The notes: generated by a model from the sequence alone, not told the origin. DNA of 64,000 nucleotides from Nostoc sp. CHAB 5824 (GCF_020829665.1 NZ_JAIVFT010000005.1:1-64000), one strand, 5' to 3'; shown: positions 18,603 to 27,748, numbered from the stretch's first letter. A program made the numbers and translations.

Positions 18603-19595
18603 TCAGCGTACCCGTACACCCAATTTTGTATCCCAGTGTAGGGGTTTATCTGCTTTTTGTAAGGGAGACTCCGGCATTTGACCTACTGAAACGCCGTATT
18701 TCCAATCTGGCGGACAGATAGCAATGTAACGTGCATAACCTCCTAAACCACCTTTGAATTTGGGATACCCAATAGAGATCAACGCGCCTGTTTCTGGCAC
18801 CTGATCTAGATTTGCAACACCCTCTGCTTGGGTATATCCATTTTTCAACAGCCAAGCTTCTCCTTCTAGTGTTGGGGTACTATCTGTATCCAGGGGTTCG
18901 TGTCCATGAAAAAGAATGTGACGCTCAAGGTGCAGAAACTGCAAAGCTTCTAGCTTCACTCCAGGAAACTTAGTTCTTGTAGCTAGTTCGGGGTTTGGCC
19001 ATCCTTTGGACCAGTCAGAGCGAACAAACACAACTGAGCCTTGGGGAATTTTGCCATATTTGCGTTCCCAATCTTGAATATCTTTGACACTCAGGTGGTA
19101 ATTGGGGTCTTTGGCAACTTTATCCTGAACCGGAATTATTACTAGAGGACGAACAGCAAATGTCGCTGGCAATTCATCAATAGCTGGATAGTCAGGGTTC
19201 CAGTGAGCAGGTGGATCTAGTTGGGTTCCTAGCTGATCGGTGGATAAATCGTAATGAGTTGCTTCAAACCCATCCTTTTGGTAAGTGTATGGCTCACCCG
19301 TTTTTGGATTGATGGCAGGCGCAAACTTTGATGAACCAAAACCTGACCATACAGGAATTGCCGGAGCGATTGCATGAGTCAAGTCAACATATTTGGCTGA
19401 CTTGAGCGACTGCTGATAAACTTGCCACAGGGGAGGCTTACGTAATGGCTGTACCGCGTTTACAGACACCAAACCAACACCAAACAGAACTATTAAACAA
19501 ATAATTCCCCAGAAAGTTTTTTGCAATGGTTGACGCAAAAATCTATCTAGTTCCTGCTCCAGATGCGAATAGTTATATTGGGGCAGTATTATCAT
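18603..19595 (-). CDS. Cyclase/kynurenine-formamidase-family protein with altered metal motif, membrane-anchored
   Basis: From the ATG at 19595 the product is 330 residues with one N-terminal hydrophobic segment (about 28-45). The family domain then begins at Y-V-D-L-T-H. Members are metal-dependent hydrolases with H-x-G-T-H-x-D-x-x-x-H. Here the block is Q-L-G-T-Q-L-D-P-P-A-H, so the first two histidines are glutamines while Asp and the last His remain. A later H-G-H-E-P-L-D-T-D block may contribute ligands. Substrate is unknown. The frame is open further upstream, but that extension would run through the metF terminator and is unlikely. Confidence 0.8.
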   Translation of the reverse strand: MIILPQYNYSHLEQELDRFLRQPLQKTFWGIICLIVLFGVGLVSVNAVQPLRKPPLWQVYQQSLKSAKYVDLTHAIAPAIPVWSGFGSSKFAPAINPKTGEPYTYQKDGFEATHYDLSTDQLGTQLDPPAHWNPDYPAIDELPATFAVRPLVIIPVQDKVAKDPNYHLSVKDIQDWERKYGKIPQGSVVFVRSDWSKGWPNPELATRTKFPGVKLEALQFLHLERHILFHGHEPLDTDSTPTLEGEAWLLKNGYTQAEGVANLDQVPETGALISIGYPKFKGGLGGYARYIAICPPDWKYGVSVGQMPESPLQKADKPLHWDTKLGVRVR

Positions 19596-19671
19596 TGTGT
19601 TCTTTATTATTGCTATATTGTTTATCCTATAGCTGTTTCGGGTTCTATAGTGTAGATACATCTGTTTCACC

Positions 19672-19703
19672 ATAAAAAAGCAGATGGCTGTTCCCATCTG
19701 CTT
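19672..19703 (-). terminator. Rho-independent terminator of metF
   Basis: AAGCAGATGG (19678-19687) and CCATCTGCTT (19694-19703) form a perfect 10-bp stem with a 6-base loop. On the minus strand a U-tract follows (complement of 19672-19679). It lies 24 bp beyond the metF stop and before the cyclase gene. Confidence 0.88.
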
Positions 19704-19726
19704 TAATAAAAAATGCGTTATCTCCT

Positions 19727-20647
19727 TTACTTAGATACCAACTGATTAACTGGAGCAACCCCAGCCAAATCTAAAATTGGCGCGATCGCATCTTCTCGCT
19801 TCACCGCCATCATGTGGACACCTTGACACAATTGCCGTGCTATTTGCACTTGCTCGGCTGCAATTTTTATCCCTTCCTCAAAAGGATCTTTGGCTTTTGC
19901 CAATCTATCAATAATATGTTGGGGAATATTTACACCCGGAACACATCTATTAATAAACTGGGCATTTTTTGCCGATTTCAACAGAAATATTCCTGCCAAA
20001 ATTGGTTTTTTATAACCAGCAGCAATCGTATCCATAAACTTTTCTAGCCGCTCAAAATCGGTAATTAACTGACTTTGAAAAAACTGCGCTCCCGCTTCGA
20101 TTTTGCGTTCAAATCGACTTTGCAAACCCGACCAACTCTTACATTGCGGATCTACTGCTGCACCAACAAATAAATCTAACGCTCCATCAGTCAAGGGTTT
20201 CTCGTTGCAATCAACGCCTTGATTCATCTTCCGAATCAGTTGCAGCAGTCGCACCGCTTCAAAGTCAAACACTGCTTTGGCATCTGGATGATCGCCTGCT
20301 TTTACTGGGTCGCCAGTCAAAGCTAAAATGTTATGTATGCCCAAAGCATGAGCGCCCATCAGATCAGCTTGTAAACCAATGCGGTTGCGATCGCGGCAAG
20401 CAATTTGACAAATCGGTTCTATACCGTTTTGTAACAAAATTACTGACGCCATTAACGAAGACATCCGTAATACTGCGCGGCTACCATCAGTAACATTGAC
20501 AGCATGAACCCTTCCCTTAAGAGTCGCTGCCATTTGAATCATGTGCGCTGGATCTCCCCCTTTCGGTGGTGCTACCTCGGCGGTAACTAGAAATTCACCT
20601 GCTTGTACAGCTCTCTGGAAAGCTGTGTGGCTATGGGTGTGATGCAT
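19727..20647 (-). CDS. metF: Methylenetetrahydrofolate reductase
   Basis: A 306-residue MTHFR-family protein that should reduce 5,10-methylene-THF to 5-methyl-THF for methionine synthesis. The N-terminal strand F-L-V-T-A-E-V-A-P-P-K-G carries the catalytic Glu. The folate/FAD blocks N-V-T-D-G, I-L-A-L-T-G-D-P and V-G-A-A-V-D-P and the late strand P-I-L-A-G-I-F are present, and the length matches bacterial MetF. It starts 58 bp downstream of trpS on the same strand with no terminator between, so the two are probably co-transcribed. No clear ribosome site precedes the ATG. Confidence 0.88.
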   Translation of the reverse strand: MHHTHSHTAFQRAVQAGEFLVTAEVAPPKGGDPAHMIQMAATLKGRVHAVNVTDGSRAVLRMSSLMASVILLQNGIEPICQIACRDRNRIGLQADLMGAHALGIHNILALTGDPVKAGDHPDAKAVFDFEAVRLLQLIRKMNQGVDCNEKPLTDGALDLFVGAAVDPQCKSWSGLQSRFERKIEAGAQFFQSQLITDFERLEKFMDTIAAGYKKPILAGIFLLKSAKNAQFINRCVPGVNIPQHIIDRLAKAKDPFEEGIKIAAEQVQIARQLCQGVHMMAVKREDAIAPILDLAGVAPVNQLVSK

Positions 20648-20705
20648 AAAATTAAGAATTTCAATTTCTTAAATGGTATAGCAAATCACACCGAAAAGGG
20701 AAAAC

Positions 20706-21716
20706 TTATAGAGGGAGAGAGTAGCCTAAAGCAGCTTTTACTTGTGATAAAGTTTGATTTGCGATCGCTCTAGCTTTTTCCCCTCCATCCCGCAACACAG
20801 ACTCCAAATAGCCTTTGTCCGCTGTTATCGAGTGATATTTTTCTTGGATTGGTTTGAGAGACTCAATAATTGTGTCCGTTAACAATGGCTTGAATTGCCC
20901 CCAGCCCATATCCTGACACTCAACTGCTACATCTTCCTTCGTTTTCCCAGAAAGCAATGTATACAGCGTTAACAAGTTATTACACTCTGGACGCGCCGGA
21001 TCATCGAAAGTCAGCCCACGAATGGGATCGGTTTTACAACGCTTAATCTTGTATTGAATCTGTTCTGCTGAATCTAGCAAACTGATTCGGCTTAACTCCG
21101 AAGGATCAGACTTCGACATTTTGCGTGTACCGTCCGCCAAACTCATCACCCTTGCCCCTTCCTTACGAATCAAAGGGTCTGGTAACTTCAGAACTGGCTG
21201 ATCAAGTTTACCAAATTGGTGATTTAACCGAGCTGCAATATCCCGTGTCAATTCCAAGTGCTGCTTTTGGTCTTCACCCACTGGCACTTTATCCGCTTGG
21301 TAAAGCAAAATATCAGCTGCCATTAACACAGGGTAATCCAACAAGCCTGCGCTCACATTTTCTCCTTGTTTAACAGCCTTTTCCTTGAACTGGATCATGT
21401 CTTGCAGCCAGTTTAGAGGTGTAATGCAGTTGAGCAACCAGGTGAGTTCGCTGTGGGCCGAAACGTGGGATTGTACAAAGATGGTGGAGTGATTTAAATC
21501 AAGACCACAAGCGAGATACAGAGCAGCAAGAGTGTAGGTATCAGCTGCCAATTGTTTTGGATCGTGTGGCACTGTAATCGCGTGCAAATCAGCCACAAAA
21601 AGGTAATTTTCGTATTCGCTCTGACCTTCTACCCAGTTGCGAATGGCTCCCAAGTAGTTACCTAGATGGTAATTGCCCGTTGGCTGAACTCCAGAAAGAA
21701 CACGTTGCTTGCCCAT
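20706..21716 (-). CDS. trpS: Tryptophanyl-tRNA synthetase
   Basis: A 336-residue class I aminoacyl-tRNA synthetase that charges tRNA-Trp. The HIGH-type motif is Y-H-L-G-N in S-G-V-Q-P-T-G-N-Y-H-L-G-N, and the KMSKS loop is R-K-M-S-K-S-D-P. The P-V-G-E-D-Q-K-Q-H-L-E-L-T-R-D block binds Trp-AMP. Length is typical. An ATG three codons earlier is also possible; the internal M-G-K-Q-R-V-L-S-G start matches the family better. It is the upstream partner of metF. Confidence 0.95.
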   Translation of the reverse strand: MGKQRVLSGVQPTGNYHLGNYLGAIRNWVEGQSEYENYLFVADLHAITVPHDPKQLAADTYTLAALYLACGLDLNHSTIFVQSHVSAHSELTWLLNCITPLNWLQDMIQFKEKAVKQGENVSAGLLDYPVLMAADILLYQADKVPVGEDQKQHLELTRDIAARLNHQFGKLDQPVLKLPDPLIRKEGARVMSLADGTRKMSKSDPSELSRISLLDSAEQIQYKIKRCKTDPIRGLTFDDPARPECNNLLTLYTLLSGKTKEDVAVECQDMGWGQFKPLLTDTIIESLKPIQEKYHSITADKGYLESVLRDGGEKARAIANQTLSQVKAALGYSLPL

Positions 21717-21855
21717 AAATTCCAACTTAGTTATCTCAAATCCGCGCTATGTCAAGTGGCGATGTCTGGCGACAAGTTGCTTGCGCCTACGCAAAACTCA
21801 TTTAATTTTGACATTTTCCAGATCAACTCGCCGTTGTGGGATGAGAGATTTTAAC

Positions 21856-22230
21856 TCAACTCCGATTGCTATAGAAACTCTTCACAAAAGAAAACGACAA
21901 CTTAGTGTAGTTTTGACAGCTTGTAGAGTGGGTATTGTAAAGCTTGACAGATAAAACATATTTCCAGTCAATTCTACTGCGGACAGCTTCGGCAGCTTGT
22001 CTATCTGACAAATCCTCAATAAATTGCAGTACACAGATTAACGCCAATCGCCAAGGTGTAATTGTTGGTTGACCATGAGTAGGATAAAAAGCGGCAAAGT
22101 CACTGTCACTATAAAGTGTGCCAATTTCATCTCGCAGCGTGAGATAAAGGTTTCCTTTGGGGAAAGCAGCACGGGCGACACGAACTGTTTCCTCTGGCAC
22201 AGGACTGATGGGTTGCAGTTTAAGTGACAT
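21856..22230 (-). pseudogene. Truncated IS1182-type transposase (N-terminal part only)
   Basis: From the ATG at 22230, which has an AGGAGAG site upstream, the first 96 or so residues read as an IS1182/DUF772 transposase: E-E-T-V-R-V-A-R-A-A-F-P-K-G-N, Y-P-T-H-G-Q-P, and L-S-D-R-Q-A-A-E-A-V-R-S-R-I-D-W-K-Y. After V-L-S-V-K-L (about 21942) the similarity stops, and 30 unrelated residues follow to the stop. The catalytic DDE domain is absent. Full-length relatives are over 400 residues, so this is a remnant and marks an insertion/deletion hotspot. Confidence 0.82.
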
Positions 22231-22697
22231 ATCCTTAACTCTCCTAGCTATATGTAGTGCCAATCTTAGGGTGACACTCTACGGAGCTCCTGTCTACTTT
22301 TGACTTCGCCAACAGCATCCATCGCTCAATTACTTGTTTTAACTGAGTTTCACATGATTTCTTCTCAAGGCAAATCTTCCCTAGAAATTCTTTCTTATGC
22401 AGATTTATTTCTATATTTAGACGTGTTGACAAAATTTACTTTGTTACCAATGAGATTAGATATGCTTAATTATTTCTTAACAATGAAAATTTCTCTTAGA
22501 TGTTTTAATAAGGCTTATAAATCAACTTAATAGTCTGCTAAATAAAACAATTCTCTTTCTGAGAATCAGTTTAACTCCAGCCAATATAGTTCCTTTAGCA
22601 CTTTCTGCAAGTGTGCTATTTGAACATTCAAGGAATACTTGGTGTTCTGTTTTTCCATGCAGATTGAAAATAACAAAATTACATAATGAGGTAAAAA
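22231..22697. other. 467-bp gap between the IS remnant and an unknown gene
   Basis: AT-rich sequence with no supported gene. The end of the IS element should lie within the first 80 bases, but no inverted repeat is recognisable without its partner. The last 15 bases hold the GAGG ribosome site of the next gene. Confidence 0.3.
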
Positions 22698-23246
22698 ATG
22701 GGATCACACTCTAATCCAGTAATACAACAGCATGTGGATAGTACTCAAGATTTAGTGACGAAAATGAATACGCTTAAAACTTCTTTAAGTACAAGCATTG
22801 CCGAACAATTCATAAACGATATGGGGGTTTCTATTCCAAGTGTGATAGAGGCTGATGTTCGTATACTTGACTACGCTCTGGTATACTCTTCAGATCCAAC
22901 GGTAGATGAATATTTAGCTGGAGCACAAGGTGTTCTCAATGCATCGATAGCGGGAGATTACCCTAGTGTAGCCAACAAAGCACTCGATCTTGTAACTGTA
23001 GTGGCAAGTAAAATCATCGGATCAGGCACTGTTGGAATAGGTCTGCAATCAGATTCCGCCAAAATTACCGACTCGCAATCCCATAAAACTTTCATTAGTG
23101 CCTGTTACTCTTTAGTAGAACAATGTTCGTCGACAGATTGGAATACTAGTCAAAATTTTTACGTGTCATACTACGTATTTCTTGTTTGGGAACCTGAAGC
23201 TTCTGCTGTAAAAGATATTAAGACTGCAAAAACCTTAGAAATTTGA
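22698..23246 (+). CDS. Unrecognised 182-aa protein in an accessory stretch
   Basis: I do not recognise this protein. It has no signal peptide or clear membrane helix. The first half is helical in character (N-x-L-K-T-S-L-S-T-S-I-A-E-Q-F and A-D-V-R-I-L-D-Y-A-L). A Gly/Val/Ala-rich middle (V-V-A-S-K-I-I-G-S-G-T-V-G-I-G-L) could be a buried hairpin. A C-terminal part rich in Tyr, Val and Trp (F-Y-V-S-Y-Y-V-F-L-V-W-E-P) looks like beta strands. The ATG has GAGG 6 bases upstream. It lies between an IS1182 remnant and another unknown gene on the same strand 400 bp downstream, which suggests acquired DNA. Confidence 0.65.
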   Translation: MGSHSNPVIQQHVDSTQDLVTKMNTLKTSLSTSIAEQFINDMGVSIPSVIEADVRILDYALVYSSDPTVDEYLAGAQGVLNASIAGDYPSVANKALDLVTVVASKIIGSGTVGIGLQSDSAKITDSQSHKTFISACYSLVEQCSSTDWNTSQNFYVSYYVFLVWEPEASAVKDIKTAKTLEI

Positions 23247-23645
23247 ACACTATAAACCGTTCCAGTAGAACTCTGTTGGTAGCTTGATAGGTGATCTGTA
23301 TAAATTCTTAGGGGAGGAAGGTGCAGTGATGTATCCTTCCTTACCTGATCTACTATCTAGTTTTTACGTTGATCTCAGAGTGAAAAATAATAAATTTTTT
23401 ATAAAAAATCTTGTTATTATTTTCACTTTTATGATTTATTTTTAGCTAGAATGATCCACCATTTTATTAATAAACAATTGGCAGTTATGATGTAATAATC
23501 AATCAATTTTGCAGTTTTATAACAGACCGGCTGGGTAAGCAATCTTTTACACAACTTGTAAAAGTTCATAAAATCTTGAAGCTTGCCAAGTAGACATGAT
23601 TGATCAATTTTGTAACTAAGTTTTGTAAACAAGGAGATACATAAA
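23247..23645. other. Leader or intergenic region between two unknown genes
   Basis: Just under 400 bp, strongly AT-rich from 23380 on. It contains one hairpin, AGGAAGG (23315-23321)/CCTTCCT (23335-23341), without a U-tract. No gene is seen. An AAGGAG site directly precedes the next ATG. Confidence 0.3.
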
Positions 23646-23861
23646 ATGGCTATATGGTCTGATGTCGCAAATACACAAATGGCAACTATAGCAACTAACT
23701 ATCATATTCCAAATGCTCAACTATCGACTCTACGTGTTTCAATAAGTCAATGGGCTGATATGATTGGAAGCCTTAAGAGGAAAGCATGGCCTGTTGGTAA
23801 CTATACGATTACTGCAACTGTGGAGAATCACGAAGTTCTGACTATTGAAATAGATATGTAG
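23646..23861 (+). CDS. Unrecognised 71-aa protein paired with the upstream unknown gene
   Basis: A small, near-neutral protein: a helical N-terminal half (N-T-Q-M-A-T-I-A-T-N-Y and L-S-T-L-R-V-S-I-S-Q-W-A-D-M-I-G) and a strand-rich C-terminal half (G-N-Y-T-I-T-A-T-V-E-N-H-E-V-L-T-I-E-I). No family is recognised. A strong AAGGAG site lies 9 bases before the ATG. The same orientation, similar base composition and isolation with the 182-aa gene suggest they belong together, but there is no direct proof. Confidence 0.65.
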   Translation: MAIWSDVANTQMATIATNYHIPNAQLSTLRVSISQWADMIGSLKRKAWPVGNYTITATVENHEVLTIEIDM

Positions 23862-24952
23862 AGATTTTAAGAATATTTTTGTTAAAACTCTCAAAAAACA
23901 CTTTGTATAAGACTTAAACCTCGTCCATCTTGAAAACTAGAGTTTTGTCACGCATGGAGCTATCCTAAGTTTTAGAAATGGTGATTGAGATTTGTACAAG
24001 AATGTTGAACATTGATTTGAGTCGTTGGGGTGAAAGTGCAGAAGGCATTGAGCCGAGATAAGGATCTTGGCAACTTTTGGTTATCTTGGTTGGGGCAAGG
24101 CAGAGGGCAGAAGTAGGAAAAGAAAATTCCCACAATTGAAGCAGTGCAACGATTATAGAACATCTGCATCATAAGAAAGCCGTAAGCGATCGCCCGTCTT
24201 GGTCACAAGTCCCACTGAGGATAACAAAACGTCTTAAAACCTTCTGCCATATGCCTTAAAGTGCGTAACTTTCAATGATCACCAAAATCTGACAAGAACC
24301 AAAATTTGGTTTTGAGACCCCTCTTATTTGCAAAATAGTGTGGTTTCAAAATCGCTTTGTTTGCAGTTTTATCAGCTTGACTGTAGTCCGTTGTAAATAA
24401 AAAGTCGATGCAATGGCATTGTCAGCCGATGCAACGGCATTGTCAGTTGATTCAATGGCATTGCAAAAGGTTGCGTTTACATAGCACAGCAATACAAATA
24501 CTAAACTGCAAAACGCTGTAATTAAAGCTTTTTCTCCTCATCAAAGCAGTTTATATACTTTTTATTTACAAAAATAGACAAAATTTAAGTTTTTTTCAGA
24601 GAAAGTAGCAGTAATCTCAAAATTATGAGTTAATTTTTTCACTCAGGAGAGTCTGCTGATGGAAGCTTTACTACTCTAACCCATATTAAATGCTCAATTA
24701 TTTTTGAATTTACCAGCAGACGATTGGTCTGGCAGTTTTTCGCTCATAAATCCGCCATTAGGTTTTATTACAACGGCTTAATCCTGCCAACTGGCTAAAC
24801 AATCACCTTTGCAGATGCAAATGTCTGTCTAAGGACAGATAGAGAAAAAATGAGGGTAGTGGGATCGTATCATCATCTCTGCAATGAGCATCCACACGGA
24901 TTTATCTAAGTAAAAAATCTTCCAGCTAAAATTTAATTAGAGGACTACAGCA
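23862..24952. other. 1.09-kb gap with a palindromic tandem repeat
   Basis: No supportable gene. Apart from the three-unit repeat at 24405-24467 the stretch is AT-rich and featureless. A GAGGA site at its end serves the radical-SAM gene. Confidence 0.3.
24405..24467. repeat. Three tandem 21-bp units, each with a CAATGGCATTG palindrome
   Basis: Units 24405-24425, 24426-24446 and 24447-24467 align as (T/C)CGATGCAATGGCATTGTCAG with few changes. Each holds CAAYGGCATTG, an imperfect 5+1+5 palindrome. The 21-bp spacing equals two helical turns, so all copies face the same side of the DNA, as expected for cooperative binding of a dimeric protein. The array lies about 490 bp upstream of the radical-SAM gene. 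Confidence 0.65.
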
Positions 24953-26533
24953 ATGAAAGTACTCTTACTTTACCCCCGCTTTCCCAAAACGTTTTGGTCT
25001 TACGACGAATTCATGAAGATAGCGGGACTTAAGGCATTTATCCCACCACTAGGGATTCTGACTGTTGCCGCGATGCTACCAACAGACTGGGAAGTTCGGT
25101 TTTATGACCGCAATGTTAACCAAGAAACCGATGCTGATTGGCAATGGTGTGACATCGTGATTCTTTCTGCCATGCTTGCACAGAAAGAAGACTTTCTCGC
25201 TCAAATTCACAAAGCAGCGCAACTGGGGAAAAAAGTTGCTGTGGGTGGCCCTTATCCAACCTCAGTACCAGAACCTGCCCAAAAAGCAGGAGCTAACTAC
25301 TTGATTTTAGATGAAGGAGAGATTACAGTTCCACAATTTTTAGAAGCGATCGCCAAAGGTGAAGAACAAGGAACCTTCCGCGCCCTTGAAAAACCAGATG
25401 TCACCCAAAGTCCCATCCCTCGCTTTGATTTACTCAAACGAGATGATTATTTAATGATGGCAATCCAGTTTTCTCGCGGTTGTCCTTTTGAATGCGAATT
25501 CTGTGACATCATCAATCTTTACGGCCGCAAACCACGTACCAAAGAACCAAGTCAAACTCTAGCAGAACTCCAAACCCTTTATGACTTAGGCTGGCGCGGA
25601 TCTCTGTTCGTAGTGGATGATAACTTCATTGGCAATAAGCGGAATGTAAAACGCCTCTTACAAGAATTAATCCCCTGGATGCAGGAACGCAATTATCCCT
25701 TCACCTTCCTAACTGAAGCTTCCGTCAACCTAGCAGAAGATACTGAGCTATTAGAATTAATGGCTAAAGCTGGTTTCTACGCAGTCTTTTTGGGTATTGA
25801 AACACCAGATCAAGACAGCCTGCAAGTCACTCGCAAGTTTCAGAATACCCGCAATCCCCTGTTAGAAGCCTGTCGTACCATCAACCAAGCTGGATTGTTA
25901 ATCTATGCAGGATTTATCATTGGTTTTGATGGAGAAAAAACTGGTGCTGGGGAGCGAATTCAAGCTTTTATTGAAGAAACCAGCATTCCTCAACCAATGC
26001 TAGGTATACTGCAAGCCCTTCCCAATACTGCCCTCTGGGAAAGGCTAAAACGAGAAGAGCGATTATTAGAAGGATTTGGAGGTTTGGAGACGGGGGATCA
26101 GAATTCGTTAATGAATTTTGTTCCTACCCGTCCGATGGCTGAAGTTGCTAAAGAATATTTAGAGGCAATTTGGAGAATGTACGAACCCAAAAACTATCTC
26201 CGACGTTGTTTTGAACAATGCCTCAAGATTACACCTAATCCGCAATTACAGCAGACAATGTATTTTCCTCCTGGCAAAGGACTGCGACTACTTGCACACT
26301 TGCTCTGGCGACAAGGTTGGCAACGGCAGGAAATTCGGGGTCAATTTTGGCAACAGCTTTGGACTATCCTCCGCACTAAGCCCCAATTCCTGAATATGTA
26401 TTTGGGTTTATGTGCTGCTGGCGAGCATTTTTGGGAATACCGCCTTTTAGCTAGAGAGCGCATTACTGAGCAGTTAGGATTTGATCCTTTAGTTACGCCT
26501 ACACCTGTTGAAAAACCATTAGTCACAATTTAA
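24953..26533 (+). CDS. B12-binding-domain radical SAM protein (DUF4070 type)
   Basis: A 526-residue class B radical SAM protein. Residues 1 to about 135 form a Rossmann-like cobalamin-binding domain. The cluster motif R-G-C-P-F-E-C-E-F-C-D holds Cys177, Cys181 and Cys184 for the 4Fe-4S cluster. A TIM-barrel core with L-G-I-E-T and a long DUF4070-type C-terminus follow. The B12 domain lacks a D-x-H-x-x-G motif (D-R-N-V-N-Q is found at that place), so cobalt would not be His-ligated. Hopanoid methylases HpnP/HpnR belong to the same broad group, but I cannot assign a substrate. A GAGGA site lies 9 bases before the ATG. Confidence 0.85.
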   Translation: MKVLLLYPRFPKTFWSYDEFMKIAGLKAFIPPLGILTVAAMLPTDWEVRFYDRNVNQETDADWQWCDIVILSAMLAQKEDFLAQIHKAAQLGKKVAVGGPYPTSVPEPAQKAGANYLILDEGEITVPQFLEAIAKGEEQGTFRALEKPDVTQSPIPRFDLLKRDDYLMMAIQFSRGCPFECEFCDIINLYGRKPRTKEPSQTLAELQTLYDLGWRGSLFVVDDNFIGNKRNVKRLLQELIPWMQERNYPFTFLTEASVNLAEDTELLELMAKAGFYAVFLGIETPDQDSLQVTRKFQNTRNPLLEACRTINQAGLLIYAGFIIGFDGEKTGAGERIQAFIEETSIPQPMLGILQALPNTALWERLKREERLLEGFGGLETGDQNSLMNFVPTRPMAEVAKEYLEAIWRMYEPKNYLRRCFEQCLKITPNPQLQQTMYFPPGKGLRLLAHLLWRQGWQRQEIRGQFWQQLWTILRTKPQFLNMYLGLCAAGEHFWEYRLLARERITEQLGFDPLVTPTPVEKPLVTI

Positions 26534-26564
26534 GATTAGTTGATTGTTGAGCGATCGCTAATAG

Positions 26565-26668
26565 ACCTCTTGCAAAAGGAACTTTTGCAAGAGGTAGGGA
26601 AAGGGGAAATTTTATCCCTTTCCCCCTTGTCCCTTACCATGCATCCCCACTTTTGCAAGAAGTCCAAT
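26565..26668. repeat. Palindromic repeat built on ACCTCTTGCAAAAG
   Basis: ACCTCTTGCAAAAG (26565-26578) and CTTTTGCAAGAGGT (26582-26595) form a perfect 14-bp stem with a 3-base loop. It is followed by a purine/pyrimidine-mirror stretch (gggaaaggggaa/atccctttccccc) and a third, partial copy CTTTTGCAAGAAGT ending near 26666. It starts about 30 bp after the radical-SAM gene and is probably a dispersed MITE-like element that also ends the transcript. Confidence 0.65.
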
Positions 26669-26730
26669 GTGTTTTTATAAATAGCGATCGCATTAATTTT
26701 GCTCACAAAAACCAAACTTTTAAATTCGAT

Positions 26731-27597
26731 TTACCTTTCTGCCAAACCTACCTGTCCTCCAATTAGCCCCAAAAATCCAGTTCCAGCGTGCTGAATCTCC
26801 AAAAAACTTGCTTGCTCTGGTGAGGTTTTGTAAATCCGAAATGTCTTCATAATTCCCAAGGTTGCAGCACTTTCTAGAGGCCCAACAAAGCTAATATCTC
26901 GGTCAAGAAAATAAGTTTGATTAGCCCAATGAGCCATCTGATTTGCATTCAAAAAATAGCAGCCTGCATGGGGATTGAGGGCACGACAAAAAGTAATTGG
27001 TGCATTCAGAATTGTACCCTTGAGTTCCGGTTGCTCCTGCACATTTTGAAAGGGAGCAGTTACTCGCAAAGCCAAATCTCCATCAATGTAAGCTTTATGA
27101 ACCAAACCATGAGGGGAGATTTCATAACGATTTGGCTGGAGCAAATTTAAATCACCTGCTTGTTGGGTAAACCAATTTAATTTTATAAAAAACCAAGGGT
27201 CATGAATAATTAGGTCATCTTCCAAGAAGCAGTAGTAATCATATTGACCAAGACAACTTTGCAGAACAGCTTGGCACTCAAACCCCAAAAGTAGAGGTTC
27301 TGCATTGCTAGAATGATGCCTATATAAATGGGATGGTAGGGGAAGCTGATTCAGAAGATGATTATCTTTGGTTGTACAAATAACAATATCTAGTTCGTGA
27401 GATTGCGGCTGGTTAGCGGGGAAAGCTATTCGTTGAGCAATATTGATGATACTTTGAGATTTACCAAATAATTGGTGTAAGGCGGTAAGGCTATTAGTTA
27501 ACGCCTGCAAGCGTGGTTGCGGGTCTTTACGTTGGGAAGCATGACGACCCTCACTGCTAGGTTTGAAAAAATGGGCAATGGTAAAAATAATTCGCAT
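26731..27597 (-). CDS. Glycosyltransferase-like protein (GT-A type)
   Basis: A 288-residue soluble protein. Residues 70-75 form a central strand (D-I-V-I-C-T-T). The block C-F-L-E-D-D-L-I-I-H-D-P-W-F-F at about 123-137 carries an acidic E-D-D triad like the metal-binding D-x-D site of GT-A glycosyltransferases. Later segments (A-P-I-T-F-C-R-A-L-N-P-H-A-G-C and F-V-G-P-L-E-S-A-A) look like acceptor-site loops. The family is not certain. It lies just downstream of a GT4 glycosyltransferase on the same strand, though a heptamer repeat separates them, so a shared pathway for a glycolipid or polysaccharide is likely but not shown. Confidence 0.6.
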   Translation of the reverse strand: MRIIFTIAHFFKPSSEGRHASQRKDPQPRLQALTNSLTALHQLFGKSQSIINIAQRIAFPANQPQSHELDIVICTTKDNHLLNQLPLPSHLYRHHSSNAEPLLLGFECQAVLQSCLGQYDYYCFLEDDLIIHDPWFFIKLNWFTQQAGDLNLLQPNRYEISPHGLVHKAYIDGDLALRVTAPFQNVQEQPELKGTILNAPITFCRALNPHAGCYFLNANQMAHWANQTYFLDRDISFVGPLESAATLGIMKTFRIYKTSPEQASFLEIQHAGTGFLGLIGGQVGLAER

Positions 27598-27748
27598 TTT
27601 AAATATCGCTTTTATACTTCTCTGTCATTTCTGATTTGTCATTAGTTATTGAACAATAAATAATAATTAATATACTTCTTACAAAAGTCGTTCGTTTCAG
27701 GCTTTTATTTGCACCTTTGCTTAAGGCAATAAATATTTATGCAAGAGG

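Noticed and set aside
23972-24172. 66-codon minus-strand frame downstream of the unknown gene pair
   Set aside because: No ribosome site and no protein-like pattern; the plus strand also gives only short broken frames.
24405-24467. CRISPR array
   Set aside because: Units are directly adjacent 21-mers without spacers; no other regularly spaced repeats and no cas genes occur in the window.
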